In this document: one piece after another, positions 34,600-43,524 of the stretch
Layout of the letters: each line of letters begins with the position of its first letter
Position numbering within the stretch: position 1 is the stretch's first letter
Source: Treponemataceae bacterium
GTDB taxonomy: Bacteria; Spirochaetota; Spirochaetia; Treponematales; Treponemataceae
NCBI GenBank assembly: GCA_024680915.1
Contig: JAILBN010000016.1
Location: 1-54,656, forward strand
Direction: 5' to 3'
Length of the DNA stretch: 54,656 nucleotides
Program-made: the position numbers and the translations under genes
Notes under the pieces: generated by a model
Told to the model about the DNA's origin: nothing
Seen by the model: only the letters and a program-made list of their open reading frames with translations
Databases searched by the model: none

Positions 34600-35757
34600 C
34601 TAAAGCGTCTCAGCTTTTATGCTTCTTTTATGGATATACATTTCGAAGTCGGCCCTGTTAAGGACATCTCCCAGTGTTTTGTCAGTCTTGCTGTTGAATT
34701 TAGAAAAACCGGCCGCAAATGATATTTTCTCAAGGATAGAACTCTTTTTCCTGACTTGAGCAAGAACGAATTCGTTTATATCTCTTTTTATTTCGTCATA
34801 TCTTTCGTAATCCTCATTCTGAAGAATAATGACAAATTCATCGCCCCCTGTACGGAAGACAGGACTGTGCTTAAAGAAATTACAAATAACTTTACAGCAC
34901 GATTTTATATAGAAATCTCCTGATTCATGACCGTAAGTATCGTTTATTATCTTGAGATTGTTCAGATCACATTCGCAGATCGCAAAATGCATAGCCTGGG
35001 CATCAGCCTGAATATTTGAATTGATTACTCCTGTTTTTCTTTCATAAAGTGACCGGTTTGCGACTCCAGTAAGAGAATCGTGAGCTGATTTTTCTTTCTC
35101 CTGGTCAATTATTTCGATAAGCTGGCACCGCAGAATATCCTGGGTAAATATATATAGTAGGATTGCTGTGAAACAGATTGAAAGATAACCGCTGTAAATA
35201 TGCTCCCACAATATAGAAGCAAGTTGTCCTGAAAGGAAAGTCAGGGAAATCATTACAAGGGTCATATAGTTCTTTGCTTTGACCTTTCTTCCCAAGTGTA
35301 CGAAAACAAAGAGTATAAAAAGAAAAGATATCGCGCAGAAAACGATATAAATCCAGTAATAGGCTCCTCGCTCAAAATGTCCTTCACTATTTACAGAAAA
35401 GATAAAACCGAAGGGAGCCATGGCAATCTCAATGGCCCCATGAAAGACCATCAGGATTATGACAGGCTTCAAGGATACCTTTACACCACAGCTTTTAGCA
35501 AGAAAAATAGTCAGGAAAGGGGAAAGAATATATTCGAGCAGAGTTACAGAAACAAAAAGCCAAGAGGGAATTCTTCCAATATTATTGAAAAGGACTCCCA
35601 AAAACTCACAGACAGCCCCCGCCATCACAAGTATAAAGGTAATTCTGAACCAGCGTATGCTACCCTTATCAAGGATAGTGTTTTTCCCAACAACCACAGC
35701 CAGCGTAACCATACTCATTACACAAGAAAGAATCACTACCCCGTAAAAAGGAACCAT
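34600..35757 (-). CDS. Membrane diguanylate cyclase (7-8 TM plus GGDEF)
   Basis: 385 residues. The first ~205 form seven or eight membrane helices like the 7TM sensor modules of histidine kinases and cyclases. The rest is a GGDEF domain: HDSLTGVANRSLYERK, CDLNNLKIINDTYGHESGD and FRTGGDEFVIIL (active site about 301-305). All catalytic positions are present, so it should make c-di-GMP. No RxxD inhibitory site is seen five residues before GGDEF, which suggests little product inhibition. The ribosome binding site GGAGAGG precedes the ATG. It is 39 bp after the uridine phosphorylase stop and probably co-transcribed. Confidence 0.92.
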   Translation of the reverse strand: MVPFYGVVILSCVMSMVTLAVVVGKNTILDKGSIRWFRITFILVMAGAVCEFLGVLFNNIGRIPSWLFVSVTLLEYILSPFLTIFLAKSCGVKVSLKPVIILMVFHGAIEIAMAPFGFIFSVNSEGHFERGAYYWIYIVFCAISFLFILFVFVHLGRKVKAKNYMTLVMISLTFLSGQLASILWEHIYSGYLSICFTAILLYIFTQDILRCQLIEIIDQEKEKSAHDSLTGVANRSLYERKTGVINSNIQADAQAMHFAICECDLNNLKIINDTYGHESGDFYIKSCCKVICNFFKHSPVFRTGGDEFVIILQNEDYERYDEIKRDINEFVLAQVRKKSSILEKISFAAGFSKFNSKTDKTLGDVLNRADFEMYIHKRSIKAETL

Positions 35758-35796
35758 ATAAGCCTCTCCGCTCTCTTTTATAAAAACATTGACAGG

Positions 35797-36630
35797 TTAC
35801 TTTCTCTTATCCGACAGCTTACCATCTTCCTTAATAAGCAATCTAAGAGCCTCGACTCCTGTGACGATAGCAAGCTCTGTGTCATGAACCTGTGGATTTG
35901 AAAGTCCTGCCTTTGCCCTTTCTTGGTTAGCTACCACAAGAAAGCAAGATCCCACACGGACATGAAGAAAGCTTCCCGCTATGAAGAGCGCCGCAGATTC
36001 CATCTCAGAGGCCAGACACCCCATCCGAAGCCAAGCTTCCCATTTATTCTGCAGCTCATAACTTACAGGCATGACTTCCGGTTCATGCTGCCCGAAAAAA
36101 GAATCCTTACACTGAACCACACCTGCATGATACGGAATACCTTTAGTTTTGGCCGCTGTAATCAGAGCATTAAGCACGTTCACATCCGCTACCGCAGGAT
36201 ACTCAATAGGCGCATACTCGCGGCTTGTTCCTTCCATACGGATTGCACCACTTGCAATTACGATATCCCCGCTCATCACATCCTTCTGCATACCACCGCA
36301 AGTTCCTACCCTTACGAAGGTATGAGCGCCACATTTTGAAAGCTCCTCTATAGCAATCGCAGCAGAAGGACCTCCTATTCCTGTGGAGGTAACACTTACC
36401 TTGACCCCCTCAAGGGTTCCAGTATAAGTCACATATTCCCGACTGTCGGCCACAAGCTTGGCATCATCAAAATGAGATGCGATACTGGCACATCTTTTGG
36501 GATCCCCAGGTAAAATTATATATTTTCCTATGTCGTCAGGCCCTACTCCAGTGTGGTACTGTTTTCCTGAACCTTCTGCATAATCGATCATAATACGCTC
36601 CATAACACCGTACTTATCCAACGGCTTCAT
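35797..36630 (-). CDS. udp: Uridine phosphorylase-type nucleoside phosphorylase
   Basis: Phosphorolyses uridine (possibly other nucleosides) to base and ribose-1-phosphate for salvage. A 277-residue PNP/UDP-1 family enzyme: [14 protein letters not shown] (phosphate site), [43 protein letters not shown] (ribose-binding Glu-Met-Glu) and VVANQERAK. The N-terminus is some residues longer than in the E. coli enzyme, so internal Met10 or Met15 remain possible starts. The chosen ATG has no ribosome binding site but has TAATAC seven bases upstream. Divergent from ybaK. Confidence 0.88.
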   Translation of the reverse strand: MKPLDKYGVMERIMIDYAEGSGKQYHTGVGPDDIGKYIILPGDPKRCASIASHFDDAKLVADSREYVTYTGTLEGVKVSVTSTGIGGPSAAIAIEELSKCGAHTFVRVGTCGGMQKDVMSGDIVIASGAIRMEGTSREYAPIEYPAVADVNVLNALITAAKTKGIPYHAGVVQCKDSFFGQHEPEVMPVSYELQNKWEAWLRMGCLASEMESAALFIAGSFLHVRVGSCFLVVANQERAKAGLSNPQVHDTELAIVTGVEALRLLIKEDGKLSDKRK

Positions 36631-36637
36631 AAAGATA

Positions 36638-36643
36638 GTATTA
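36638..36643 (-). promoter_or_regulatory. -10 box abutting the udp start
   Basis: TAATAC on the minus strand, 7 nt from the ATG, with no Shine-Dalgarno sequence. The -35 at 17 bp (TGTAAA) is weak. Candidate leaderless promoter. Confidence 0.4.
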
Positions 36644-36708
36644 AGTTTACCACAAAAATTTACACCCTTCCAGAAAAATATTATCTGATATCGATATTAA
36701 TTAGGAAC

Positions 36709-36737
36709 TCCACAAAAAAGAAAAAAAGTGGCATACT
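36709..36737 (+). promoter_or_regulatory. Promoter abutting the ybaK start
   Basis: TCCACA (36709-36714), 17-bp spacer, CATACT (36732-36737), then 6 nt to the ATG at 36744. No Shine-Dalgarno sequence: candidate leaderless promoter. Confidence 0.45.
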
Positions 36738-36743
36738 TTTCCC

Positions 36744-37214
36744 ATGAACAAAACCAACGCCATGAGAATACTTGAGACTGAGAAAATACCTTTCAGCACG
36801 AAGCAATATGAATTTTCAGAGGATAAACTTGATGCCATTCATGCAGCTGAAGCAGCAGGGCTTCCAGTGGAACAAGTTTTCAAAACGATTGTCATGAGAA
36901 ATGAAAGAAATGAGATTTATGTTTTCTGTGTACCTGCAGAAACAACCGTGAATTTAAAAAAAGTTAGATCCCTTACCTCATCTAAAGACATCAACCCGGT
37001 TAAACCTCAGGAGCTTCTCGGTCTTACTGGCTATATCAGAGGAGGATGCTCTCCCCTGGGAATGAAAAAGAAATATCAGACTTATATAGACGAAACAGCT
37101 ATCTTGTTTGACGAAATATATGTCAGTGCAGGCCAGCGGGGTATGCAGATCGCGGTGAACGGGGAAAAGCTTGCTGAGGCATGCAATGCCGAGCTGGCTG
37201 AACTGACCCTTTGA
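36744..37214 (+). CDS. ybaK: Cys-tRNA(Pro)/Cys-tRNA(Cys) deacylase YbaK
   Basis: A 156-residue trans-editing protein of the YbaK/EbsC family that hydrolyses Cys mischarged on tRNA(Pro). Motifs: VEQVFKTIVMRN (conserved Lys in the VFKT strand), CVPAETTVNLKKV, GLTGYIRGGCSPLG and YVSAGQRGMQIAV. Length is standard. There is no ribosome binding site; the -10 box ends 6 nt before the ATG. It converges with trxA, leaving only 3 bp between the stop codons and no room for a terminator hairpin. Confidence 0.93.
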   Translation: MNKTNAMRILETEKIPFSTKQYEFSEDKLDAIHAAEAAGLPVEQVFKTIVMRNERNEIYVFCVPAETTVNLKKVRSLTSSKDINPVKPQELLGLTGYIRGGCSPLGMKKKYQTYIDETAILFDEIYVSAGQRGMQIAVNGEKLAEACNAELAELTL

Positions 37215-37217
37215 TTA

Positions 37218-37526
37218 CTACGCGAGCATGGCAAGGATGCCGGCTTTGTCCTTGGCTCCCATTTCTTGTTTTACGGCTTTTCCATCTTTAAAAACCATAA
37301 GGGTAGGTATACTCATTATATTGAACATACTTGCCAAATCTGGCTCATCATCCACATTTACCTTGCAGAACTTAACATCAGTGCGCTCCTCTGATGCTGC
37401 ATCCACGAAAGGTGCCGTCATTCTGCAGGGACCACACCAAGATGCCCAGAAATCAACGAAAACAGTACCGGAAGACTCCAATACCTCAGATTTAAAAGTA
37501 TCCTTTGTCAAAGAAACTACAGCCAT
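37218..37526 (-). CDS. trxA: Thioredoxin
   Basis: A 102-residue thioredoxin with the WCGPC active site (Cys31, Cys34), the buried Asp in FVDFWASW, and the cis-proline loop SIPTLMVF. It reduces protein disulfides in the cytoplasm. An AGGAGG ribosome binding site precedes the ATG. Upstream, a TATAAT lies about 60 bp before the start, so it may have its own promoter downstream of the lipoprotein gene. Confidence 0.97.
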   Translation of the reverse strand: MAVVSLTKDTFKSEVLESSGTVFVDFWASWCGPCRMTAPFVDAASEERTDVKFCKVNVDDEPDLASMFNIMSIPTLMVFKDGKAVKQEMGAKDKAGILAMLA

Positions 37527-37656
37527 GGTAACCTCCTATAAAACTGCAGGAGCGACAATTGCCCCGGCCGGTACCGATTATATCTAAGAATCTGAATTAT
37601 CCTACAGGTACCACAATTAATATAACAAACAATATTACCGTTGGCTAGAAAAATAT

Positions 37657-38739
37657 TCATTCTAAGCAAAGCTGACAAAAAACAGGAAGATGATCAGAAA
37701 CACCTCTACCAGTCCAAACATCATAAGCATAGGGAATTCCGCCGGAGGTGACGTAATCACCCTCACAAAGAACATGAAAAGAGCTGCAAGACACATCGCC
37801 CGCAAAGAAAAAGTGATCTATGCGGCTCCATTCATCCTGATAAAAATAGGAGCCCGAATCTGAGGAATCAAACCAAGGCGATGACACCGTAACATGATGA
37901 AAACTGCCTTTAAAATCTATACTGCCGGGATTTCTTGAATAACGGAATTCTGCCAAATCCTTGTTAAAGTCACCGCAGGCGACAGCTGAATATCCGTCGG
38001 AAAGAGCCTTTTCTATGCGGCCGGCAAGAAGGGCTTCCTGGCAATTCCTCCAAACCTCGCTTTCCTTAGCTCCTCCCGACTTTGATTTCCAGTGAACCAC
38101 AAAAAGTGCCACTTTCTTCTCTCCTTGCAGATCGGAGCTGCTGAAAGAAAAGCGAATCTCCATAAGGGGGCGTAGGGCTGGTTGAGACAAGGGGTCTCCG
38201 GCCGCGAAGGAGGAAAAAGCTTCTGTCGGGACAGCAGCTTTGCAGCTCAAATCATGAGCAAAAAAGGATTCCGGCTCATAACGGGAAAAAACAGCGCAGC
38301 CTAAAGATGCCCCCTCTTCCTTAGAAAAGAGAGCATAAGGCCAGCTCATACCGGAGATACCTGTCTGCAGGGTATTAGCGATGTCCTGGATTACAGCCAT
38401 ATTCTCCACCTCCATAAAACAGAAAATATCGGCCTTCATGGATGTCATATATGAACAAAGCTTTTCAACTCTTTCCCTATACTTCTCTTCTGTCCATTTA
38501 GATTTTTTCCCTAAGAAATCCTCGTATTCATTCCCAGAGGAAGCAGCATCGAAAAAAGTCTGAAGATTCCAAGAGACTATAGTCAAATCACTTTCCTCTG
38601 CCTTTCTGAACGAAAGGATTCCTGAGGACGACTCAAACAGATTGGAGCAGCCACAACTGAAAAAAAACATGGAGAAAAAAACAAAAGCAGAAAAAATCTC
38701 TTTCCGGGATATAAACAAACTATCTTTACTTTTCATCAT
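37657..38739 (-). CDS. Endonuclease/exonuclease/phosphatase-fold lipoprotein
   Basis: A 360-residue protein with a signal peptide ending at a Cys-rich lipobox (FFSCGC, Cys29 or Cys31), so probably a lipoprotein outside the cytoplasm. The mature part is an exonuclease-endonuclease-phosphatase fold: IVSWNLQTFFDA, FCFMEVENM (metal Glu), VVHWKSKSGG, VACGDFNKDL (catalytic Asp/Asn), WSRIDHFFF and GVSDHLPVFC (catalytic Asp-His). The substrate could be extracellular DNA, a nucleotide or a phospholipid headgroup. A G-rich ribosome binding site (GGGGG) stands before the tandem ATGs. Confidence 0.85.
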   Translation of the reverse strand: MMKSKDSLFISRKEIFSAFVFFSMFFFSCGCSNLFESSSGILSFRKAEESDLTIVSWNLQTFFDAASSGNEYEDFLGKKSKWTEEKYRERVEKLCSYMTSMKADIFCFMEVENMAVIQDIANTLQTGISGMSWPYALFSKEEGASLGCAVFSRYEPESFFAHDLSCKAAVPTEAFSSFAAGDPLSQPALRPLMEIRFSFSSSDLQGEKKVALFVVHWKSKSGGAKESEVWRNCQEALLAGRIEKALSDGYSAVACGDFNKDLAEFRYSRNPGSIDFKGSFHHVTVSSPWFDSSDSGSYFYQDEWSRIDHFFFAGDVSCSSFHVLCEGDYVTSGGIPYAYDVWTGRGVSDHLPVFCQLCLE

Positions 38740-38804
38740 AACCCCCGGAAGGCTTTATTTATATGAATCACACGAGAAAAGTCACCATACGGAGCCCATA
38801 TCCA

Positions 38805-38846
38805 CATAAAAAAACCGTCCAATCTAACTTATACGACCGGACGGTT
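38805..38846 (-). terminator. Terminator of ychF
   Basis: AACCGTCC (38813-38820) and GGACGGTT (38839-38846) form an 8-bp stem. On the minus strand it is followed by seven T residues. It lies about 55 bp past the ychF stop. Confidence 0.88.
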
Positions 38847-38900
38847 AAAAAAATTCAACTTTCAAGCAGTTGATTTCAAAAAAAATTATTGAAGGGAACA

Positions 38901-40007
38901 TCAAACGTTGAAACGGAAGAAGACCACGTCTCCATCCTGAACAATATATTCTTTTCCCTCTATACGGTATTTTCCGGCGGCTTTGATCTCGGCCTCAGTT
39001 CCGTATTTAACAAGATCCTCGAAACTGTAGACTTCTGCCTTTATAAAGCCCTTCTCAAAATCAGTATGGATAACGCCGGCCGCCTTAGGTGCGGTATCGC
39101 CTGCGTGAATCGTCCAAGCGCGGCATTCATCAGGTCCTGCAGTAAGGAAGGTACGAAGCCCCATAAGATGATAGGCGGCACGGGCAAGAACGGCCAGGCC
39201 GCTTTCCTTCAGCCCAAGCTCCCCAAGGAACTCAAGGCGTTCTTCGGCACTGCCCATTTCAGCAAGCTCAGCCTCAAACTTTCCGCAGATGACCACCACG
39301 TCAGAGCCTTCAGCCTCTGCGATTGACTTTACCGTATCAATGTATTTATTCCCCTTCTTAACACCATCCTCATCCACATTGCAGACATACATCTGGGGCT
39401 TCATAGTGATAAGATGACAGTCATAAACAGCCTCTTTCTCATCATCTGTAAGCTCTGCCTGGCGTGCCGGCTTACCGTTCTCCAGAAGAGGCTTGATTTT
39501 GTTTATAGCGGCCATGACTACTTCGGCCTTCTTAGCCTCCTCCTTACTGACACGGGCGGCTTTCTGGCATTTCTCTATACGCCGGTTGACAGTATCCAAA
39601 TCAGCGAAGGCAAGCTCTATATTAATCGTCTCAATATCATCAGCAGGATCAATTTTATTATTGACGTGGACGATATCAGGATTCTCGAAGCAGCGGACTA
39701 CATGAGCGATAACACCCACCTCACGGATGTTGGCAAGGAACTGGTTTCCAAGTCCCTCGCCCTTTGACGCGCCTTTTACAAGTCCCGCGATATCCACAAA
39801 CTCAACAGTCGCAGGAACCTTGCGCTTAGTCGCGAATTTCTCGGCAAGGAAATCAAGTCTTGAATCTGGAAGATCCACAATACCGATATTCGGATTGATA
39901 GTACAGAAAGGATAATTCGCTGCTTCCGCAGGAGCAGCCGTAAGTGCTGAAAAAATGGTTGATTTACCGACATTGGGCAAACCAACGATACCACAGTTTA
40001 TAGCCAT
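38901..40007 (-). CDS. ychF: Redox-regulated ribosome-associated GTPase/ATPase YchF
   Basis: A TRAFAC-class P-loop NTPase of the Obg group that binds ribosomes and prefers ATP. About 368 residues. G1 is GLPNVGKST (8-16), FCTINPN is the G2 region, DIAGLVKGASKGEGLGNQFL is G3, and the C-terminal TGS domain reads LRTFLTAGPDECRAWTIHAGDTAPKAAGVIH. The start at 40007 is chosen because AGGGAAG lies 5 bp upstream and the conserved N-terminus (MAINCGIVGLP) begins there; the longer frame adds 19 non-conserved residues. Confidence 0.96.
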   Translation of the reverse strand: MAINCGIVGLPNVGKSTIFSALTAAPAEAANYPFCTINPNIGIVDLPDSRLDFLAEKFATKRKVPATVEFVDIAGLVKGASKGEGLGNQFLANIREVGVIAHVVRCFENPDIVHVNNKIDPADDIETINIELAFADLDTVNRRIEKCQKAARVSKEEAKKAEVVMAAINKIKPLLENGKPARQAELTDDEKEAVYDCHLITMKPQMYVCNVDEDGVKKGNKYIDTVKSIAEAEGSDVVVICGKFEAELAEMGSAEERLEFLGELGLKESGLAVLARAAYHLMGLRTFLTAGPDECRAWTIHAGDTAPKAAGVIHTDFEKGFIKAEVYSFEDLVKYGTEAEIKAAGKYRIEGKEYIVQDGDVVFFRFNV

Positions 40008-40172
40008 ATTTACTTCCCTGAAAAAAATCGATAGATTCCGCCCTACGCACCGCAAAAATCGCACATATCGTGCAAACCGCAGCCAACACTAAGCAAGACG
40101 CGGAAATCGCCTTATTATATAGACATTCAAGGAAATCCGCAACAGACTAAAAAATGCCGCCCCTGATATATA

Positions 40173-40658
40173 TCAGTATATAAAATGTGACGGAGGAACA
40201 AACTTATATCCCAGTCCGTGAACAGTCTGAATTATGTTAGGAGCATCGCTCATATCTCCCATTTTTTGGCGAAGCCTGGAAATATGAACATCAAGGGTTC
40301 TTGTTGCAGAATCAGGTGAGCGGCCCCATACGTTCTCAAGAAGCTCATTCCTGGAAATAATCCTTCCGCAATTCTCGCTGAAATACCTGAGTAGCTTTGT
40401 CTCCTTCGCAAGAAGAGGAGTTATCTTACCATCAATGATTATTATCTCTTTGTTAAGATCTATGGTTAATTTACTCTTGCTGCTTTTGGAAACGACAGAA
40501 TTATTGATCAAAAGTGCGATTTTCTTAGACAAATCATCGAAAGTATAATTATCCGGCAGATAAGAAGCTCCCTTCACATCCCCATTTTTCACAGATATAA
40601 CGATAGAATCATCATCTTTTACGACCGTAAAAGAACCAAGGTTTATTTTTCTTGCCAT
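40173..40658 (-). CDS. OmpR/PhoB-type winged-helix protein without receiver domain
   Basis: About 161 residues. The C-terminal ~85 are a clear OmpR/PhoB winged-helix DNA-binding domain: LTIDLNKEIIIIDGKITPL, LLAKETKLLRYFSENCGRIISRNELLENVWG, then TRTLDVHISRLRQKMGD and IIQTVHGLGYKFVP. The N-terminal ~75 residues are not a receiver: they lack the phospho-Asp and Lys motifs, and are a small beta-plus-helix region of no family I recognise. The start at 40658 is chosen for its GGGAG ribosome binding site. A TATAAT lies about 25 bp upstream. It is a probable transcription regulator with an unknown input; no kinase gene is adjacent. Confidence 0.88.
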   Translation of the reverse strand: MARKINLGSFTVVKDDDSIVISVKNGDVKGASYLPDNYTFDDLSKKIALLINNSVVSKSSKSKLTIDLNKEIIIIDGKITPLLAKETKLLRYFSENCGRIISRNELLENVWGRSPDSATRTLDVHISRLRQKMGDMSDAPNIIQTVHGLGYKFVPPSHFIY

Positions 40659-40680
40659 TTTGTCTCCCTTAAAAAACACT

Positions 40681-40686
40681 ATTATA
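40681..40686 (-). promoter_or_regulatory. Consensus -10 box for the winged-helix gene
   Basis: TATAAT on the minus strand, 22 bp ahead of the ATG at 40658. The -35 region is AT-rich without a clear hexamer. Confidence 0.4.
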
Positions 40687-40931
40687 AATGTAACAAAAAA
40701 CCTTAAAATAATCTTAAAAATTGAAAAATCCACGCTTTTTTTGAGCTTTTGATTGTGGCTATAAAATACTCTAAGAATAAGGAGAAAGAATCAACCGGGG
40801 CTTTTCAATCCATCCTTGCGATAAATCATTTTTGTATAAAAGAGATGAAACAATGAAAAGATAAATCTGAAGCCAGGGTAAATTTTTCACTGTATTCGGA
40901 TTGTACTTTTATACTGACAGATAATCATCAA
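40687..40931. other. Intergenic region between divergent genes, no gene seen
   Basis: This is most of a 324-bp gap. On the plus strand a TATAAA near 40760 is followed by AAGGAG near 40780, but no ATG, GTG or TTG lies at a usable distance, so no gene is called. No strong hairpin or tRNA is seen. Confidence 0.4.
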
Positions 40932-40960
40932 TTGTTGTTCCTCTGTATTTTTGCTATACT
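40932..40960 (+). promoter_or_regulatory. Promoter of the aconitase-family gene
   Basis: TTGTTG (40932-40937), 17-bp spacer, TATACT (40955-40960), followed by AGGAG and the ATG at 40983. A longer open frame begins with the TTG of this -35, which argues against the longer start. Confidence 0.6.
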
Positions 40961-40982
40961 TCCTAACATAGGAGACCTGTCT

Positions 40983-43262
40983 ATGATAAAACTAAGGAAC
41001 GAAGGAGCTTTCTACAGCGGAAAAGGCTCCTCGCCATTCATCTCAAAGGAAGAAGGTGAAAAACAGGGAGCATCTTGCTCAGTCTGCAAGAAGAATACCA
41101 TTGCATACGGAATACTTCAGGCACATAATACATCAGGCGATGTTGAGAACCTGAAAATAAAATTCGATAAAATAACATCCCACGACATAACCTTTGTCGG
41201 AATAATACAGACAGCCCGGGCTTCAGGACTGGAAAAATTCCCCATTCCCTACGTGCTCACCAACTGCCACAACAGTCTTTGCGCCGTAGGCGGCACAATA
41301 AATGAAGATGACCACATGTTCGGACTTACCTGCGCCCGTAAATACGGAGGAATCTATGTTCCGCCCCACCAGGCTGTCATCCATCAGTTCGCAAGGGAGA
41401 TGCTCAGCTCCTGCGGTGCCATGATTCTTGGCTCTGACAGTCACACCCGCTATGGCGCCTTGGGAACCATGGCTATCGGTGAAGGTGGCGGAGAGCTTGC
41501 CAAACAGCTTCTGGGAAAAACCTACGACATAAAGCAGCCGGAAGTAGTAGCAGTTTACCTTACAGGCTCCCCCCGGCCGGGGACAGGTCCCCAAGATGTG
41601 GCTCTTGCCATAATCGGAGCTGTCTTTGAGAAAGGCTACGTCAAGAATAAAGTCATGGAATTCATAGGGCCCGGAATCAAGAACCTGAGCGCAGACTTCA
41701 GGATTGGAATAGATGTAATGACCACGGAGACTACCTGTCTTTCATCCATCTGGGAAACAGACAGTGCCACCGAAGAATTCTTTGCAATCCACGGACGACC
41801 CGGAGACTACAAAAAACTTTCCGCACCGGCTACGGACAAGCCTGCGGAATATGCCTGGTACGACGGTGTTATCGAGGTCGATTTAAGCGAAATCAAGCCT
41901 ATGATCGCTATGCCCTTCCATCCCAGCAACGTCTACACCATCGATGACGTAATAAAGAATACTGACGACATCCTTACAGAGACAGAAAAACGTGCCAAAG
42001 TAAGCTTCGGAGACAAAGTCGAATACGACCTTCACAACAAGCTGGTGGACGGAAAGCTTTACGTTGACCAGGGAATCATAGCCGGATGTGCAGGAGGTGG
42101 CTTCGAGAACATCTGCGCCGCCGCCGACATAATGAAGGGAGCATCCATAGGAAGCGGAAAATTCACCATGAGCGTTTATCCGGCAAGTATGCCTATTTAT
42201 ATGGAGATTATAAAGAACGGAGTAGCCGCATCCCTCATGGAGACAGGAGCCGTCCTTAAGACAGCCTTCTGCGGTCCTTGCTTCGGCGCAGGCGACACTC
42301 CCGCCAACAACGCCTTCAGTATCCGTCACTCCACAAGGAACTTCCCCAACAGGGAAGGCTCTAAAATACAGAATGGCCAGATAGCCTCAGTAGCACTTAT
42401 GGATGCCCGCTCTATTGCGGCAACAGCCGCAAACAAAGGCTTCCTGGCCTCCGCGGAATACTGCAGCGAGAACGTAAAGCCCCGGGCTTATACCTTCGAC
42501 AGTTCAATCTACAAGAACCGCGTTTATGACAGCAAGGGAATCGCCCATCCGGAGGAAGAAATCCAGTTCGGACCCAATATCAAGGACTGGCCTGAGATTC
42601 CAGAGCTTAAGGATAACCTGCTCCTCAAAGTCGTATCTGAAATTCACGATCCAGTCACGACAACCGATGAGCTTATTCCTTCAGGTGAAACCTCCTCCTT
42701 CCGCTCAAATCCTCTTGGACTTGCCGAATTCACTCTGTCAAGGAAGGATCCTGAATATGTAGGCCGCGCAAAAGCCGTAAGGGACAAGACAGAAAACTTC
42801 GTCAAAGAGGCAGAAGCAGCGACTGCCGCACTTAACAAAGCCCACCCAGAGCTGGCAGACGCCCTGGCAGAAGCTCAGACAGGCAGCACCATTTTCGCCG
42901 TGAAACCCGGAGACGGCTCTGCCCGCGAGCAGGCGGCCTCATGCCAGCGTGTCCTCGGAGGCTCAGCCAATATAGCCATAGAATACGCTACAAAACGCTA
43001 CCGCTCCAACCTTATAAACTGGGGAATGATTCCTTTCCTCTTCAAAGGCTCTGACAAAGAACTGCCCTTCAAGAACGGTGACTTTATTTTCATTCCTGGC
43101 ATCCGTAACAAAATAGCAGATGCCTCCGACTGTATAAAAGCCTATGCTGTCTCTGTTGAGACAGGTGCAGTATCTGAGTTCGTTCTTTCCACAGGAGATA
43201 TGACAGGGGACGAAAGGAACATCATCCTTGACGGTTGTCTTATAAACTTCTATAGACGATAA
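40983..43262 (+). CDS. Aconitase-family hydratase
   Basis: About 759 residues, with an AGGAG ribosome binding site 8 bases before the ATG. The [4Fe-4S] ligands of the aconitase superfamily are in place: Cys in NCHNSLC, Cys in [12 protein letters not shown] and Cys in [11 protein letters not shown]. Other superfamily signatures are [27 protein letters not shown], and a C-terminal swivel domain with [22 protein letters not shown]. Length lies between IPM isomerase large subunit (two-subunit) and AcnA. Citrate/isocitrate aconitase is possible, but no other TCA gene is nearby, so another hydroxy-acid substrate cannot be excluded. Confidence 0.88.
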   Translation: MIKLRNEGAFYSGKGSSPFISKEEGEKQGASCSVCKKNTIAYGILQAHNTSGDVENLKIKFDKITSHDITFVGIIQTARASGLEKFPIPYVLTNCHNSLCAVGGTINEDDHMFGLTCARKYGGIYVPPHQAVIHQFAREMLSSCGAMILGSDSHTRYGALGTMAIGEGGGELAKQLLGKTYDIKQPEVVAVYLTGSPRPGTGPQDVALAIIGAVFEKGYVKNKVMEFIGPGIKNLSADFRIGIDVMTTETTCLSSIWETDSATEEFFAIHGRPGDYKKLSAPATDKPAEYAWYDGVIEVDLSEIKPMIAMPFHPSNVYTIDDVIKNTDDILTETEKRAKVSFGDKVEYDLHNKLVDGKLYVDQGIIAGCAGGGFENICAAADIMKGASIGSGKFTMSVYPASMPIYMEIIKNGVAASLMETGAVLKTAFCGPCFGAGDTPANNAFSIRHSTRNFPNREGSKIQNGQIASVALMDARSIAATAANKGFLASAEYCSENVKPRAYTFDSSIYKNRVYDSKGIAHPEEEIQFGPNIKDWPEIPELKDNLLLKVVSEIHDPVTTTDELIPSGETSSFRSNPLGLAEFTLSRKDPEYVGRAKAVRDKTENFVKEAEAATAALNKAHPELADALAEAQTGSTIFAVKPGDGSAREQAASCQRVLGGSANIAIEYATKRYRSNLINWGMIPFLFKGSDKELPFKNGDFIFIPGIRNKIADASDCIKAYAVSVETGAVSEFVLSTGDMTGDERNIILDGCLINFYRR

Positions 43263-43282
43263 TTTCTGGAAAAGAAAGGGGG

Positions 43283-43313
43283 AAGAGCGCAAGACTTCAC
43301 GTCCTGCGCTCTT
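43283..43313 (+). terminator. Terminator of the aconitase-family gene
   Basis: AAGAGCGCA (43283-43291) pairs with TGCGCTCTT (43305-43313), with an inner GAC/GTC pairing, followed by TTTGTGT. It begins 20 bp after the stop codon. Confidence 0.72.
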
Positions 43314-43332
43314 TGTGTATCCCCCTCGCTCC

Positions 43333-43421
43333 CAAGTCAGAAACATACTCGGTCACCTAAGGCTCCCTCCTTTGTTCCTGACTTGTCCGCTACCCCCTCT
43401 ACGGGGGCTTCCCGCCCCCGT
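43333..43421. repeat. GC-rich intergenic element with two further hairpins
   Basis: Arms 43333-43345 and 43373-43385 form a 13-bp stem with one mismatch (CAAGTCAG/CTGACTTG plus AACA/TGTT) and a 26-nt loop. ACGGGGG (43401-43407) pairs with CCCCCGT (43415-43421). The C-rich composition (runs of five C) is unlike nearby coding DNA and resembles a mobile intergenic repeat or structured RNA; neither is proven. Confidence 0.5.
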
Positions 43422-43487
43422 AACGCCCCTGGAAAGCTTTTTCTGTTTGTCTTCATATAATTACCATGAAAATCGGATTTTTTTCCA

Positions 43488-43517
43488 TTCACAAGAAATA
43501 TACAATTAGTATATACT
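43488..43517 (+). promoter_or_regulatory. Promoter abutting the DUF362 gene start
   Basis: TTCACA (43488-43493), 18-bp spacer, TATACT (43512-43517), 7 nt to the ATG at 43525. No Shine-Dalgarno sequence: candidate leaderless promoter. Confidence 0.6.
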
Positions 43518-43524
43518 TGCCACT

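Noticed and set aside
38901-40064. Longer YchF start at 40064
   Set aside because: The conserved N-terminus (MAINCGIVGLP) begins at 40007 with its own ribosome binding site.
40932-40982. Longer N-terminus for the aconitase-family protein, starting from TTG at 40932
   Set aside because: That TTG is the -35 hexamer of the likely promoter, and the ATG at 40983 has an AGGAG ribosome binding site and the conserved N-terminus.
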